64,000 bases of DNA from Shewanella gaetbuli (lineage in GTDB: Bacteria; Pseudomonadota; Gammaproteobacteria; Enterobacterales; Shewanellaceae), in contig NZ_JAKIKP010000017.1 in assembly GCF_023284065.1 (NCBI RefSeq), positions 1-64,000 of the forward strand, in the 5' to 3' direction. This document shows, piece after piece, positions 27,337 to 36,386 of the stretch; positions within the stretch are counted from its first letter, which is position 1, and every line of letters begins with the position of its first letter. The notes beneath the pieces are model-generated. The model worked only from the letters and a program-made list of their open reading frames with translations, made no database searches and was not told the DNA's origin. The translations under genes were made by a program, and so were the position numbers.

Positions 27337-28122
27337 ATGAGCCAACCTACAAGCACACCGTTGGACGATGATATTCTTAGCGACAACGAGATGCTGCGTT
27401 ACAGCCGCCAAATATCGATAAAGTCCATGGATATTGAAGGGCAAGAAAAGTTAAAACTGGCTAAAGTATTGGTGATTGGCGCTGGCGGCTTAGGTTGTGC
27501 TGCCAGCCAATATCTTGCAGTAGCCGGTGTAGGTGAAATCACTATTGTTGATTTTGATACGGTTGAGTTATCCAACTTACAGCGCCAAGTGTTACACCAC
27601 GATGCCAATGTTGGCCAAGCTAAGGTCGATTCAGCAAAACAAGCTTTATCTCAACTCAACCCGTTAATCACCATTAATGCCATTAATGCCTTTTTAGATG
27701 AAAGCCAGTTAAACACCTTAGTTGCCGAACATCACTTAATACTCGATTGCACAGATAATGTGTTAATACGAGAGCAACTAAACCAATGTTGTTTTGAGCA
27801 TAAAACCCCATTGGTTTCCGCTGCGGCTATCCGCATGGAAGGTACGGTGACGGTATTTGACTATCAACAGCATTCACCGTGCTACCATTGTTATAGCCAA
27901 TTATTTGGTGAGCAACAGCTGACATGTGTTGAATCGGGTATTTTAGCTCCTGTAGTGGGATTAGTTGGTTGTATTCAAGCCACTGAAGCAATAAAAGTGA
28001 TCGCTGAAATGGGCACAAACTTGGCGGGTAGAATTTTGATGATAGATGCCATGACCATGGAGTTTCGTGAACTGAAACTTCCTAAACAACCTCACTGTAA
28101 ACAGTGTTCAGGCCAGAACTAA
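27337..28122 (+). CDS. moeB: Molybdopterin-synthase adenylyltransferase MoeB
   Basis: MoeB adenylates the C-terminal glycine of MoaD so that sulfur can be loaded onto it. The 261-residue E1-like protein has the nucleotide loop GAGGLG (about 50-55), the Arg finger in SNLQRQ, and the zinc pairs CYHC near 184 and CKQC near 255. Its partner MoaD is encoded at 45376-45624 and ends in Gly-Gly as required. Confidence 0.95.
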   Translation: MSQPTSTPLDDDILSDNEMLRYSRQISIKSMDIEGQEKLKLAKVLVIGAGGLGCAASQYLAVAGVGEITIVDFDTVELSNLQRQVLHHDANVGQAKVDSAKQALSQLNPLITINAINAFLDESQLNTLVAEHHLILDCTDNVLIREQLNQCCFEHKTPLVSAAAIRMEGTVTVFDYQQHSPCYHCYSQLFGEQQLTCVESGILAPVVGLVGCIQATEAIKVIAEMGTNLAGRILMIDAMTMEFRELKLPKQPHCKQCSGQN

Positions 28123-28138
28123 CTCGGTAAACGGACTG

Positions 28139-28318
28139 TTAGTCAAGCTCTGCTGTAGCAACGACAGTTTCGGCGTCAGAGCTTGATGGTTCTTGTTGCT
28201 CTATCAACACACGCTGGGCTTTAGAAATATATTGCGGCTTGTTTGATGAATGCAGTTTTTTATTGGCTTTTTTTGCTTTAGATTTAAGCGTTTGATTGAT
28301 TTTCTTTTTACGGTTCAT
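28139..28318 (-). CDS. Small basic DUF2986-like protein
   Basis: A 59-codon frame begins MNRKKKINQTLKSKAKKANK, continues with KLHSSNKPQYISKAQRV, and ends in an acidic TAELD. The Lys-rich start and NKP(Q/K)YISKA core match my memory of the DUF2986 family of small proteins in Shewanella and Vibrio; function is unknown. It is convergent with moeB. Near its 3' end, a perfect 10-bp inverted repeat (28143-28152 with 28177-28186) falls inside the coding region. Confidence 0.75.
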   Translation of the reverse strand: MNRKKKINQTLKSKAKKANKKLHSSNKPQYISKAQRVLIEQQEPSSSDAETVVATAELD

Positions 28319-28402
28319 AGTGGCTAGTCATTACAGGCGATAGTGAGAAGCCACATTATATCGTGTTATCTAGTTTTACAGCAAAACATTAACCCTTATG
28401 GC

Positions 28403-28450
28403 GGTCTCAAAACGAACCTGAACTAACCTGTATCAAGTTCGTTTGAAACC
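28403..28450. repeat. Intergenic inverted repeat
   Basis: GGTCTCAAAACGAAC (28403-28417) pairs with GTTCGTTTGAAACC (28437-28450) with one bulge. It lies between two tiny leftward genes, has no T-run, and could be an RNA hairpin or a protein site. Purpose unknown. Confidence 0.5.
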
Positions 28451-28470
28451 GTCTATAAAAGGGCTCATAA

Positions 28471-28638
28471 CTAGTCTTGCAATACCACCCAAAGTGCGTG
28501 AATCACACCCGGAACATAAAAGAAAATACATAATATAATGTTGATCAATAGATCTTTACCTGCCCCTTTCTTCAAAAAAACCCCTACCGGTGGCAGTAAT
28601 ATTGAAATAATAACTAATAATAACTTGTTGGTGTCCAT
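28471..28638 (-). CDS. YqaE/Pmp3-family small membrane protein
   Basis: A 55-codon frame encodes MDTNKLLLVIISILLPPVGV, then FLKKGAGKDLLINI, a second hydrophobic stretch and FYVPGVIHALWVV. This is the UPF0057 (Pmp3/YqaE) pattern: two membrane helices with PPVGVF(L/F)..G and PG-(V/I)-IHA-W motifs. Pmp3 proteins affect membrane potential and salt or cold tolerance in yeast and plants; the bacterial role is not well defined. Confidence 0.85.
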   Translation of the reverse strand: MDTNKLLLVIISILLPPVGVFLKKGAGKDLLINIILCIFFYVPGVIHALWVVLQD

Positions 28639-28787
28639 ACTCGATCCTCGATATTTTTTATTAACAATAACATCCTACAACAACTAGCTTACATATGTGA
28701 CCACTTGTTTGCCAACCTAAAAAAACTACCATAATTCGCTAAACAGGATTACTCTTAAATTATATGTTTAATAATACGATATAACGA

Positions 28788-29972
28788 ATGAGCCAAGATA
28801 TCAGTATCATTTACCTGCAATTTTTTGGATTAATTGCACTAACAGGAGCCTTTACTTGGGGGCTAATGGCAGCACCAATGCGTATTGCTCCCAAAGCCAG
28901 CAGCTTGTTTTCAATCTCCAATATTTGTATGTTTACTGCTATTAGCTTGTATTTTTTTCGCTCAGACGAAATCAGCTATGTACATTGGTATTTAGCTGAC
29001 TTTATCTTTCTAGTCGGGTTTTGTTTGTTGCACTGGGGTGGACAACAGCTTTTTAAACAAAAACTATCGATTTCATCCAACTTAATCATCCTCAGTCTTA
29101 CCACTTTAACTATGTTATTGTTTCCACCACAAAAAGCCTACTCGATGTATTTAATGATCATCGCGAGTTTAGGGGCGCTGTGTGTATTCATTATGATTGT
29201 CAAAGATAACTATCTGGCCATGAGGGCCAGCTTATCAATTACCTACTCGGTCTTGTTGTCTGTACCCTTCTTTTTAGCCGCCATGTTCTTTTTCATTCGA
29301 GCGATATTACTTTTAATGTACTCCGATAACGCTGAGTTAGTCGATGCATTTACCTCGTTAAAATCACCCATTATTTTATGGTTGTACATCAGCTTTATTC
29401 TCAGTATTAACTGTATTTTGTTTGGTAATGCCCTAACCCGCTTAGTCCAAAAAATTCATAAATTAGCGAAGAAAGACCAATTAACCGGCTTATGGAATCG
29501 ACATGCTTTAATGACACGCCTGCAATTGGTTGATGCTCTTTGGAAACGCGACAAGCAGCAATACAGCATCCTGATCATAGACCTAGACTACTTCAAAAAA
29601 ATTAATGATACCTATGGACACTTAGCCGGCGATACAGCCATTCAATTTGTTGCTAATTCACTAAAAAGTTCATTAAGAGAAATTGATTTTATTTGTCGAT
29701 ATGGCGGTGAGGAGTTTCTAGTCGTTTTACCTAACACTGACAGTGACAAGGCATACCAAGTGGCGGAAAAGATTCAAATACAAATCGCGCAAAAGACACT
29801 TAAATGGCAACTACATGAGATAACAATCCAACTCAGTATCGGTTATGCCACCATTGAAGATAATCTCAGTGTCGAGCAGCTATTACAACGCGCAGACGAT
29901 GCGATGTATCAAGCAAAACAACACGGACGTAATACGATTAGTACCTTACCCCCGACCACAGTCACTCAATAG
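28788..29972 (+). CDS. Membrane diguanylate cyclase (GGDEF)
   Basis: The 394-residue protein has about six or seven membrane helices in residues 10-225 and a C-terminal GGDEF domain (about 230-385). The active-site loop is GGEEF (306-310), expected to be active, and the inhibitory I-site REID lies five residues before it. It should make cyclic di-GMP from two GTP in response to an unknown membrane signal. It stands alone; the neighbouring HDOD gene is convergent. Confidence 0.9.
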   Translation: MSQDISIIYLQFFGLIALTGAFTWGLMAAPMRIAPKASSLFSISNICMFTAISLYFFRSDEISYVHWYLADFIFLVGFCLLHWGGQQLFKQKLSISSNLIILSLTTLTMLLFPPQKAYSMYLMIIASLGALCVFIMIVKDNYLAMRASLSITYSVLLSVPFFLAAMFFFIRAILLLMYSDNAELVDAFTSLKSPIILWLYISFILSINCILFGNALTRLVQKIHKLAKKDQLTGLWNRHALMTRLQLVDALWKRDKQQYSILIIDLDYFKKINDTYGHLAGDTAIQFVANSLKSSLREIDFICRYGGEEFLVVLPNTDSDKAYQVAEKIQIQIAQKTLKWQLHEITIQLSIGYATIEDNLSVEQLLQRADDAMYQAKQHGRNTISTLPPTTVTQ

Positions 29973-29979
29973 CAGAGCT

Positions 29980-30012
29980 AAAAAAGCCAGTAAACCTAAT
30001 GGGATACTGGCT
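29980..30012 (-). terminator. Terminator of the HDOD gene
   Basis: The stem AGCCAGTA/TACTGGCT (29985-29992 with 30005-30012) is followed on the minus strand by a T-run (29980-29984). Confidence 0.75.
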
Positions 30013-30030
30013 ATCAAATGTTTAATGGGC

Positions 30031-30861
30031 TTAAGCGAGTTGCTGACCAATCTCTAGCCCTTTACCTCTAACGGCATTAAGCTTTTCAGTTAGTCCGGAC
30101 ATATCCATTTTAATGATCCCCGCTTGATTAACTAAGCCGGTCAACCATGCAGTAAAGGTTTCATCTGGGCGATCATCATCCCAGTGCGTATAAATGTGAT
30201 GCGATAAAAACATTAATATCGCTAATCGGGACTCAGGGTCAGCGGCTTTAGGATCACGTTGAAATTCAATGCCTGCCACCAAGCTTGGGGCAAACTTCCA
30301 ATTTTTAGCTAACAATGCGCCTATTGAGGGCGAGTCAAACCCTAACAATTTGGTTTCAAGTTCTTGTGGGTCTCCCCCTTCCTTAATTGCTGCACGAATT
30401 TGCGCCGACAAACTTGGTTCAACGGTGGCAATCAGCAGCTCGCCTATTCGATGCAAAATACCGCACGTAAAGGCTTCATCAGGCGCAACATTACATCGCT
30501 TAGCTAATTCTTGACTATATAATGCCACCTCAAAGGTTTCTCCCCAAAACTCAGCTAAGTCAACACCTTCAACTTTGGGAATCGCGCCAATAACTGCTGA
30601 TGCGATAACTAAAGTACGCAATGTTTGCATACCTAAACGGATAACCGCTTCATCAATAGACCCCACTTCACGGCTGCGGCCAAAATGAGCTGAATTGGCT
30701 AAACGTAAAACTCGCGCACTAATTAACGGGTCTTGCGCCACTTTAGATGAAATGCTTTTAACCGAACTATTGTCATTATTCACCGCATCAAGTAATTCAC
30801 TAATGGCTTTAGGTAATCGTGGAAGCTCGTCAACCCTTTGTAATAACGCCGAAGACTGCAT
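30031..30861 (-). CDS. HDOD-domain protein
   Basis: The 276-residue protein is mostly one HDOD domain (about 8-210; LPRLPKAISELLDAV at the start, DPLISARVLRLANSA in the middle). HDOD domains resemble HD hydrolases but usually lack the catalytic metal ligands, and are thought to act as scaffolds or regulators in signalling. No other domain is visible. It is convergent with a diguanylate cyclase, but nothing proves that they act together. Confidence 0.85.
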   Translation of the reverse strand: MQSSALLQRVDELPRLPKAISELLDAVNNDNSSVKSISSKVAQDPLISARVLRLANSAHFGRSREVGSIDEAVIRLGMQTLRTLVIASAVIGAIPKVEGVDLAEFWGETFEVALYSQELAKRCNVAPDEAFTCGILHRIGELLIATVEPSLSAQIRAAIKEGGDPQELETKLLGFDSPSIGALLAKNWKFAPSLVAGIEFQRDPKAADPESRLAILMFLSHHIYTHWDDDRPDETFTAWLTGLVNQAGIIKMDMSGLTEKLNAVRGKGLEIGQQLA

Positions 30862-31247
30862 ATATACTCTCCTTTAAGATTTACCTAATTTCCAATTAAT
30901 TTAAGTCATTGCAAAACTCAATTAATGACATCGCTATCTAGGTAAATGTGTTGTCCTTTAGTTATTTTATTCAACAGTACTCGGCTAAATACTCGAGTCT
31001 TATCTGCTGTTAATCACGTTATGGTTAAGGCGTGTAATACATTCTTATTAAACACTTTACGCCTCCACAATTAACATTAGCACAACAAAAATATCCTGGT
31101 GATTTTTACCCCTAAATTTAGCCATAAAACTTTACGATAATTAAATTAGCCTATCTAAGCACCGCATCGGTCACGCGGGTTGAATGTGACGCTAGATATA
31201 GCTTTAGTGAACAGTTACACTTATTTTTTTACTTGATGGTTTTGAAT
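30862..31247. other. Divergent intergenic region, HDOD gene / menD
   Basis: These 386 AT-rich bases must hold promoters for both flanking genes. I found no coding frame, RNA gene or convincing operator. TACTCG occurs twice near 30980 and TACTCGG/ACTCGAGT sequences are close together, but no clean palindrome results. Confidence 0.5.
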
Positions 31248-32987
31248 ATGCAATCTCAGGCAAGCGCTGACTTAAATTTATTATGGGGTCAATTAATTCT
31301 TGAAGAGTTAAGCCGACTTGGCGTACAACATGTTTGTATGGCACCTGGTTCTCGCTCAACCCCGTTAACCTTAGCTGCAGCAGCGCAAACAGCCATCAAA
31401 ACCCATGTACATTTTGACGAACGCGGCTTGGCATTTATGGCTCTTGGGTTAGCTAAAGCCAGTGGCGCACCAGTGGCAATCATTACCACATCAGGTACCG
31501 CTGTTGCTAACCTCTATCCTGCAATCATTGAAGCGTGGTTAACCCATGTGCCATTAATTGTATTATCTGGTGATCGCCCCAACGAGCTTATCGACTGTGG
31601 CGCTAATCAAGCCATTATTCAACCGGCGATTTTTGCGAACTATGCCACCCAAGTAAATTTACCTACGCCGGATATTAATTTCCCAGCCAATGGGTTGCTC
31701 ACCACGTTAGATCAAGCCATAAGTCAAACAAGCCAACCGGTACATATTAATTGTATGTACCGTGAGCCCTTTTACCCAGATGAAGTCAATTCGCTCAGTG
31801 ATCGAGTAAAAAATGCTGGAGTCACATTACAAAAATACCTACAGCCCTTAGCTCATTGGTTAGGCCACAAACGACCTTTTAGCCAATACGCACCGCGCCA
31901 AGGGGCACAATTACCCACCCAAGACAGTATGCTGCGTTTTGCTCATGGCAAAGGGGTTATTGTAGTGGGTACATTGGCACCGGAAGACAAGCCTGAATTA
32001 ATTATAAGTCTGGCCCAAAAGCTCGCCTGGCCGATTGTGGTAGATGCTCAGTCTCAATTGCGCCAGCACCCAGCCGTACTTGGCTATGTTGATCAACTAT
32101 TACTCAGCCCTAAAACCAGTAAAATATTGCAACAAGCTGAACGGGTATTAGTATTCGGTGGACGTTTTATTTCTAAACGCTTAATACAGTTTTTAGCCAG
32201 CCAAATGTGGCAAAGCTATTGGCAAGTATTACCAGATGCTAGCCGCCTAGACCCTAATCATCAAAGCAAACAAATATGGCAAACACGCATTGATGACTTT
32301 TGTCAGCTCAATTGGCCAAGGTCATCCAGTGCAAACTGGGGGCTAGAATTAGTTAAACACAATGACGCTATCGCTGACATGCTTAGCCAGCACATTGATC
32401 AAACCAGTTTTGGTGAAGCACAAGCGATTCGTTGGATTACTCAACAGCAAGGTAGTAATAATGCCCTGTTTATTGGTAATAGCTTACCGATTCGTCTATA
32501 CGATATGTATGCCCCAATAACAGCTGAAACCCCATCTATATACACCAACAGAGGCGCATCAGGTATTGATGGTCTTATTGCCACCAGCGTGGGTATTGCT
32601 GTCAATAAACAGCAGCCCACCACCATGATTATTGGTGATATATCCTGTTTACATGACCTCAATTCACTGGCGTTATTAAAGCAAGTCACTACCCCTTATG
32701 TGATGATTATTTTAAATAATGATGGCGGCAATATTTTTAATATTTTACCTGTGCCCACTGAACAACTGAGAAATGACTATTACCGCCTTTCTCATGGGCT
32801 GGAGTTTGGCTATGGTGCGGCAATGTTCGGCTTGGCATATCGTCAAGTTGATGACTTAACCTCACTCGCAGAGGCCTACAATGAGGCTATGGAGTTTCAG
32901 TGCGCTAGTGTGATAGAAGTGAATGTAAGCCCGAATCAAGCCAGTGATCAAATTGCGCAAATCAGCCAATGGATTAAACAATACTAA
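31248..32987 (+). CDS. menD: SEPHCHC synthase MenD
   Basis: MenD is the thiamine-diphosphate enzyme joining isochorismate and 2-oxoglutarate, the first committed step of menaquinone synthesis. The protein of about 579 residues has the conserved N-terminal CMAPGSRSTPLTLA, and the ThDP/Mg motif GDISCLHDLNSL with NNDGGNIF. The start is uncertain: ATG 31248 fits the family length, while TTG 31233 and ATG 31236 are in frame; none has a strong ribosome binding site. It begins menDHCE. Confidence 0.93.
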   Translation: MQSQASADLNLLWGQLILEELSRLGVQHVCMAPGSRSTPLTLAAAAQTAIKTHVHFDERGLAFMALGLAKASGAPVAIITTSGTAVANLYPAIIEAWLTHVPLIVLSGDRPNELIDCGANQAIIQPAIFANYATQVNLPTPDINFPANGLLTTLDQAISQTSQPVHINCMYREPFYPDEVNSLSDRVKNAGVTLQKYLQPLAHWLGHKRPFSQYAPRQGAQLPTQDSMLRFAHGKGVIVVGTLAPEDKPELIISLAQKLAWPIVVDAQSQLRQHPAVLGYVDQLLLSPKTSKILQQAERVLVFGGRFISKRLIQFLASQMWQSYWQVLPDASRLDPNHQSKQIWQTRIDDFCQLNWPRSSSANWGLELVKHNDAIADMLSQHIDQTSFGEAQAIRWITQQQGSNNALFIGNSLPIRLYDMYAPITAETPSIYTNRGASGIDGLIATSVGIAVNKQQPTTMIIGDISCLHDLNSLALLKQVTTPYVMIILNNDGGNIFNILPVPTEQLRNDYYRLSHGLEFGYGAAMFGLAYRQVDDLTSLAEAYNEAMEFQCASVIEVNVSPNQASDQIAQISQWIKQY

Positions 32988-33787
32988 TGGCATTTATTAA
33001 TCGATATGGCGACCCCACATTACCCGCGTTGGTTTTATTACATGGCTTTATGGGCGCCAAAGAAGATTGGCAAGCATTAATGCCCAAATTAAGCCAACGG
33101 TTTCATTGTATTGTTATCGATTTACCCGGCCATGGTACTAATCAATATGCATTATCTACACCTGGGCTTACTGAGGCTGCTGCGCATGTTTTACAAAAAG
33201 TGAATAACTTGGGTTATCAGCAGTTTCATTTAGTCGGTTATTCATTAGGTGGCCGAATTGCTTTACATATTGCTCAGTTACAGCCAGAGGCATTGTTGAG
33301 CCTAACCCTTGAGTCAGCCAACCCAGGGTTATTAACCGAAGCAGAAAAGCAACAAAGACTCGCCCATGATAACCGTTGGGCAGAAAAGCTGCTCAATTTA
33401 CCATTTAAGCAATTTTTACAGCTATGGTATCAACAGGCTGTTTTTGCTGATTTAACCGAACAACAGCGCCAATGGTTAATTGAAAAACGCGCTTGGAATA
33501 ACCCACAACACCTTCACCAATGTTATCAAGCCACCTCATTAGGGCTGCAAGCAGACTGTCGCCAAGTTATTAAGCAACTTAATGCCCCTTGTCAGATTGT
33601 GGTTGGCGAGCAAGACCACAAGTTCACTCACCTTGCCCGCCAATGGCAAGCAGAACTGGCAAATGCCACCTTACTACAACTCACGGTTATCCCTAATGTG
33701 GGCCATAATATTCACTCAATGCTACCGCAAATATTTTGCGATGTGCTATTAGCTTTTGTGGATAATCATCACCTTCTGTCAGAATAA
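32987..33787 (+). CDS. menH: SHCHC synthase MenH
   Basis: MenH is an alpha/beta hydrolase-fold lyase removing pyruvate from SEPHCHC. The 266-residue protein has HGFMGAKEDW near 19-28, the nucleophile elbow GYSLGGR near 85, and the catalytic His in VGHNIHS near 245. Its ATG overlaps the menD stop, indicating translational coupling. Confidence 0.93.
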   Translation: MAFINRYGDPTLPALVLLHGFMGAKEDWQALMPKLSQRFHCIVIDLPGHGTNQYALSTPGLTEAAAHVLQKVNNLGYQQFHLVGYSLGGRIALHIAQLQPEALLSLTLESANPGLLTEAEKQQRLAHDNRWAEKLLNLPFKQFLQLWYQQAVFADLTEQQRQWLIEKRAWNNPQHLHQCYQATSLGLQADCRQVIKQLNAPCQIVVGEQDHKFTHLARQWQAELANATLLQLTVIPNVGHNIHSMLPQIFCDVLLAFVDNHHLLSE

Positions 33788-33797
33788 GAGCCCTACT

Positions 33798-34835
33798 ATG
33801 TGTCATATTACTGCGTTTGAAATTCACCAATATCAAATCGACTTATCGACCACCTTACCCGTCGCCAAGCAAAGAATAGATCATCGAGTCGGGCTCATTG
33901 TGACCGTGACATTATCTGATGGACAATCAAGTGTTGCTGAAGTAGCCCCACTTTCAGGCATTGATATTGAAGGACTGCCGTTACAAGGTTTTAGTCAGGA
34001 AAATCTTGAGCAAGTTACCGCAGCGCTGTTTGATATTCAGCAGCAAGTGATGGGTGAAGGGGTGAACAAATTAGCCCTGCTGACTGAACAATGTTCGCTG
34101 GCTTCGGTGCAGTTTGGTTTAAGTGTTTTGGTGGCAAAACTGCAGCAGCGACTCCCCATAAGACAGCTTGAACAACACAAGATTCCACTGTTATATCATG
34201 GGCTCTCCACATCTAGCATTGCAGAAAAACTAACGCCCATAGCGGATATTAATACGGTCAAAATCAAAGTTGCCCAAACCGATATGGCTGAAGAAATTGC
34301 CTTTGTTCACCAAATTCTTGCTTACAAACCCAAGCTAACATTAAGACTAGATGCCAATGGCGGCTTTACACTCGATCAAGCCATTGATTTTTTAGCCTGT
34401 ATCCCTAAAGCGCAAATTGATTACATTGAAGAGCCCTGCCAACAACTGAGTGACAACGCCACCGTTTACCAGCAGTTAGGCATAAAATACGCATTAGATG
34501 AAAGCTTATTGCAGCAACCCATAGACTTTACTCAACTACTAGAGCAGCAACCGGGTATCGGCGCATTAATACTTAAACCTATGCTATTAGGGTCGTTAAC
34601 TCGCTTACAAGAAATCGTCACTTTGGCCGAGCAGTATGGCGTGCGCTGCATTTTAAGTTCTAGTTTAGAGTCTGATATTGGCATTAATGATTTAGCCTTA
34701 ATTAGCCAAGCACTAACCCCAGACAACCCGCCGGGGCTTGATACATTAAGTGCATTTAGTCAAAAGCTAATTAGCCCAGATGGCAGCGTAGATTACAGTC
34801 AACTCACACCACTAGAGGCATCGACTGCCTTATGA
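33798..34835 (+). CDS. menC: o-Succinylbenzoate synthase MenC
   Basis: MenC is an enolase-superfamily dehydratase acting after MenH. The 345-residue protein has the KIKV lysine motif, metal ligands in DANGG, EEP and DESL, and the second lysine in LKPMLLG. ATG 33798 is preferred, since the next upstream in-frame start (33756) would overlap menH by 30 bases; AAGAG lies eight bases before it. Confidence 0.92.
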   Translation: MCHITAFEIHQYQIDLSTTLPVAKQRIDHRVGLIVTVTLSDGQSSVAEVAPLSGIDIEGLPLQGFSQENLEQVTAALFDIQQQVMGEGVNKLALLTEQCSLASVQFGLSVLVAKLQQRLPIRQLEQHKIPLLYHGLSTSSIAEKLTPIADINTVKIKVAQTDMAEEIAFVHQILAYKPKLTLRLDANGGFTLDQAIDFLACIPKAQIDYIEEPCQQLSDNATVYQQLGIKYALDESLLQQPIDFTQLLEQQPGIGALILKPMLLGSLTRLQEIVTLAEQYGVRCILSSSLESDIGINDLALISQALTPDNPPGLDTLSAFSQKLISPDGSVDYSQLTPLEASTAL

Positions 34836-36295
34836 TGCTTTCGCCAGTTCAACAAGCAGCTATTCAACACCCGCAGCAGCCTGCGGTGTTGCTTGACGGG
34901 CAAACCGTGTCTTATCAACAATGGGCACAGCGTATTAGCCGTCTAGCAGACTCACTTAAAGCGCAAGGGCTTAAACAAGGTGATATTGGCGCTATTATTA
35001 TTGAACCCGCAAGCCATATTGGTACTAATAACAACGCAATACATACATTAGAAGCGATTAACTTTTATTGGGCTTGTATTGAAATCGGCGCAGTGTATTT
35101 TCCTATTAATGGACGCTTTTCAACCCAACAAATTAATCAATTAATTGGCCGATTTAACATTCATCATGTTTGGCATAATACGGCACGCCAAACCACCCTG
35201 CCACAGTCGATTAACTGGCTTTATGATGACAATAAGCAACCACTGTCAACCGCTAAAATAGAAACACCTCACCAGCCAACAAAAGTGAATCCGCACCGCC
35301 CTGCTAATATCATATTAACCTCAGGCTCTAGTGGCACGCCTAAAGCTGCGGTTCACTCATTAATGAATCACTTAGCCAGTGCTCAAGGGGCAAGCCGTTA
35401 TATTGCACTTAACCCGAATGATAAATGGTTATTATCACTTCCTCTGTTCCATGTTGGCGGGCTGGCGATTGTTAACCGTTGTGCTAATGCAGGCGCATGT
35501 ATTGTCATAAAATCTACCAAAACCTCTTTAGATAAACAGCTTATTGATGATGCTATTAGCCATGTTTCTATGGTGCCAACCCAAGCGATTCAAATGCTAA
35601 ATCAACACCCTCAGGCACTGCATAAGGTTAAAGCGTTATTATTAGGTGGCGGAGTGATTGAGGCATCGCTTATTGAACGGCTTACACAGCAAAAAATTCC
35701 GGCTTTCACCAGTTACGGCATGACTGAAATGAGCTCGCAAATTACCACGGCCAAAGCCAACGAGTTTGGCCATCATGGACGTGCGCTGCCATTACGCCAG
35801 TTAAAATTAGTGGATGATATTATTTGGGTAAAAGGTGAATGCCTGTTTCAAGGGTATTTAGAACTTGACCCACAACAAGGGTTTACTCTGTCATTACCCG
35901 TTGACGACCAAGGCTGGTTTTGTACCCATGACCGAGGAAAGTTTAACGACAAAGGCCAACTACTGTTACTGGGCCGAGCCGATAATATGTTTATTTGCGG
36001 CGGTGAAAATATTCAACCTGAAGAAATTGAATCAGTATTATTGCAACACCCATTAGTGTCCAAAGCGATTGTATTTGGCCAACCAGATGCTGAGTTTGGC
36101 TTATTACCCGCAGCCATTATTGATTACACCACAAAGCAACTCCCAGAAGATATCCACCAGCAATTGGCTAATTTAGTCACCAATCAACTGGCAAGATTTA
36201 AACGCCCAAGACATTGGTACACTTGGCCTGAAGTAGAGCAATCTGGTTTAAAGGTGAATAGAAAGCAGATTATTTTGGCGGTTAACAGCCAATAA
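34832..36295 (+). CDS. menE: o-Succinylbenzoate-CoA ligase MenE
   Basis: MenE activates o-succinylbenzoate with ATP and CoA. The 487-residue AMP-forming ligase has the P-loop TSGSSGTPK near 166, SYGMTEM near 297, and CTHDRGKF plus GRADNMFICGGENIQPEEIE near 360-400. It overlaps menC by four bases (ATGA). menB and menF are absent from the cluster and must be elsewhere for the pathway to finish. Confidence 0.93.
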   Translation: MMLSPVQQAAIQHPQQPAVLLDGQTVSYQQWAQRISRLADSLKAQGLKQGDIGAIIIEPASHIGTNNNAIHTLEAINFYWACIEIGAVYFPINGRFSTQQINQLIGRFNIHHVWHNTARQTTLPQSINWLYDDNKQPLSTAKIETPHQPTKVNPHRPANIILTSGSSGTPKAAVHSLMNHLASAQGASRYIALNPNDKWLLSLPLFHVGGLAIVNRCANAGACIVIKSTKTSLDKQLIDDAISHVSMVPTQAIQMLNQHPQALHKVKALLLGGGVIEASLIERLTQQKIPAFTSYGMTEMSSQITTAKANEFGHHGRALPLRQLKLVDDIIWVKGECLFQGYLELDPQQGFTLSLPVDDQGWFCTHDRGKFNDKGQLLLLGRADNMFICGGENIQPEEIESVLLQHPLVSKAIVFGQPDAEFGLLPAAIIDYTTKQLPEDIHQQLANLVTNQLARFKRPRHWYTWPEVEQSGLKVNRKQIILAVNSQ

Positions 36296-36297
36296 AA

Positions 36298-36326
36298 AAC
36301 GGTGTGCTACTTAAGCCACACCGTTT
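36298..36326. terminator. Terminator between menE and the dihydroorotate dehydrogenase gene
   Basis: A 9-bp stem AACGGTGTG/CACACCGTT (36298-36306 with 36317-36325) follows the menE stop. The plus-strand T-run is short and an A-run precedes the stem, so it may work better on the minus strand. Confidence 0.65.
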
Positions 36327-36386
36327 GTATTCGTCAATCATAATAAGCTGCTGATTATGCGCCGCTAAGAAAAAATAAGCCGACGC

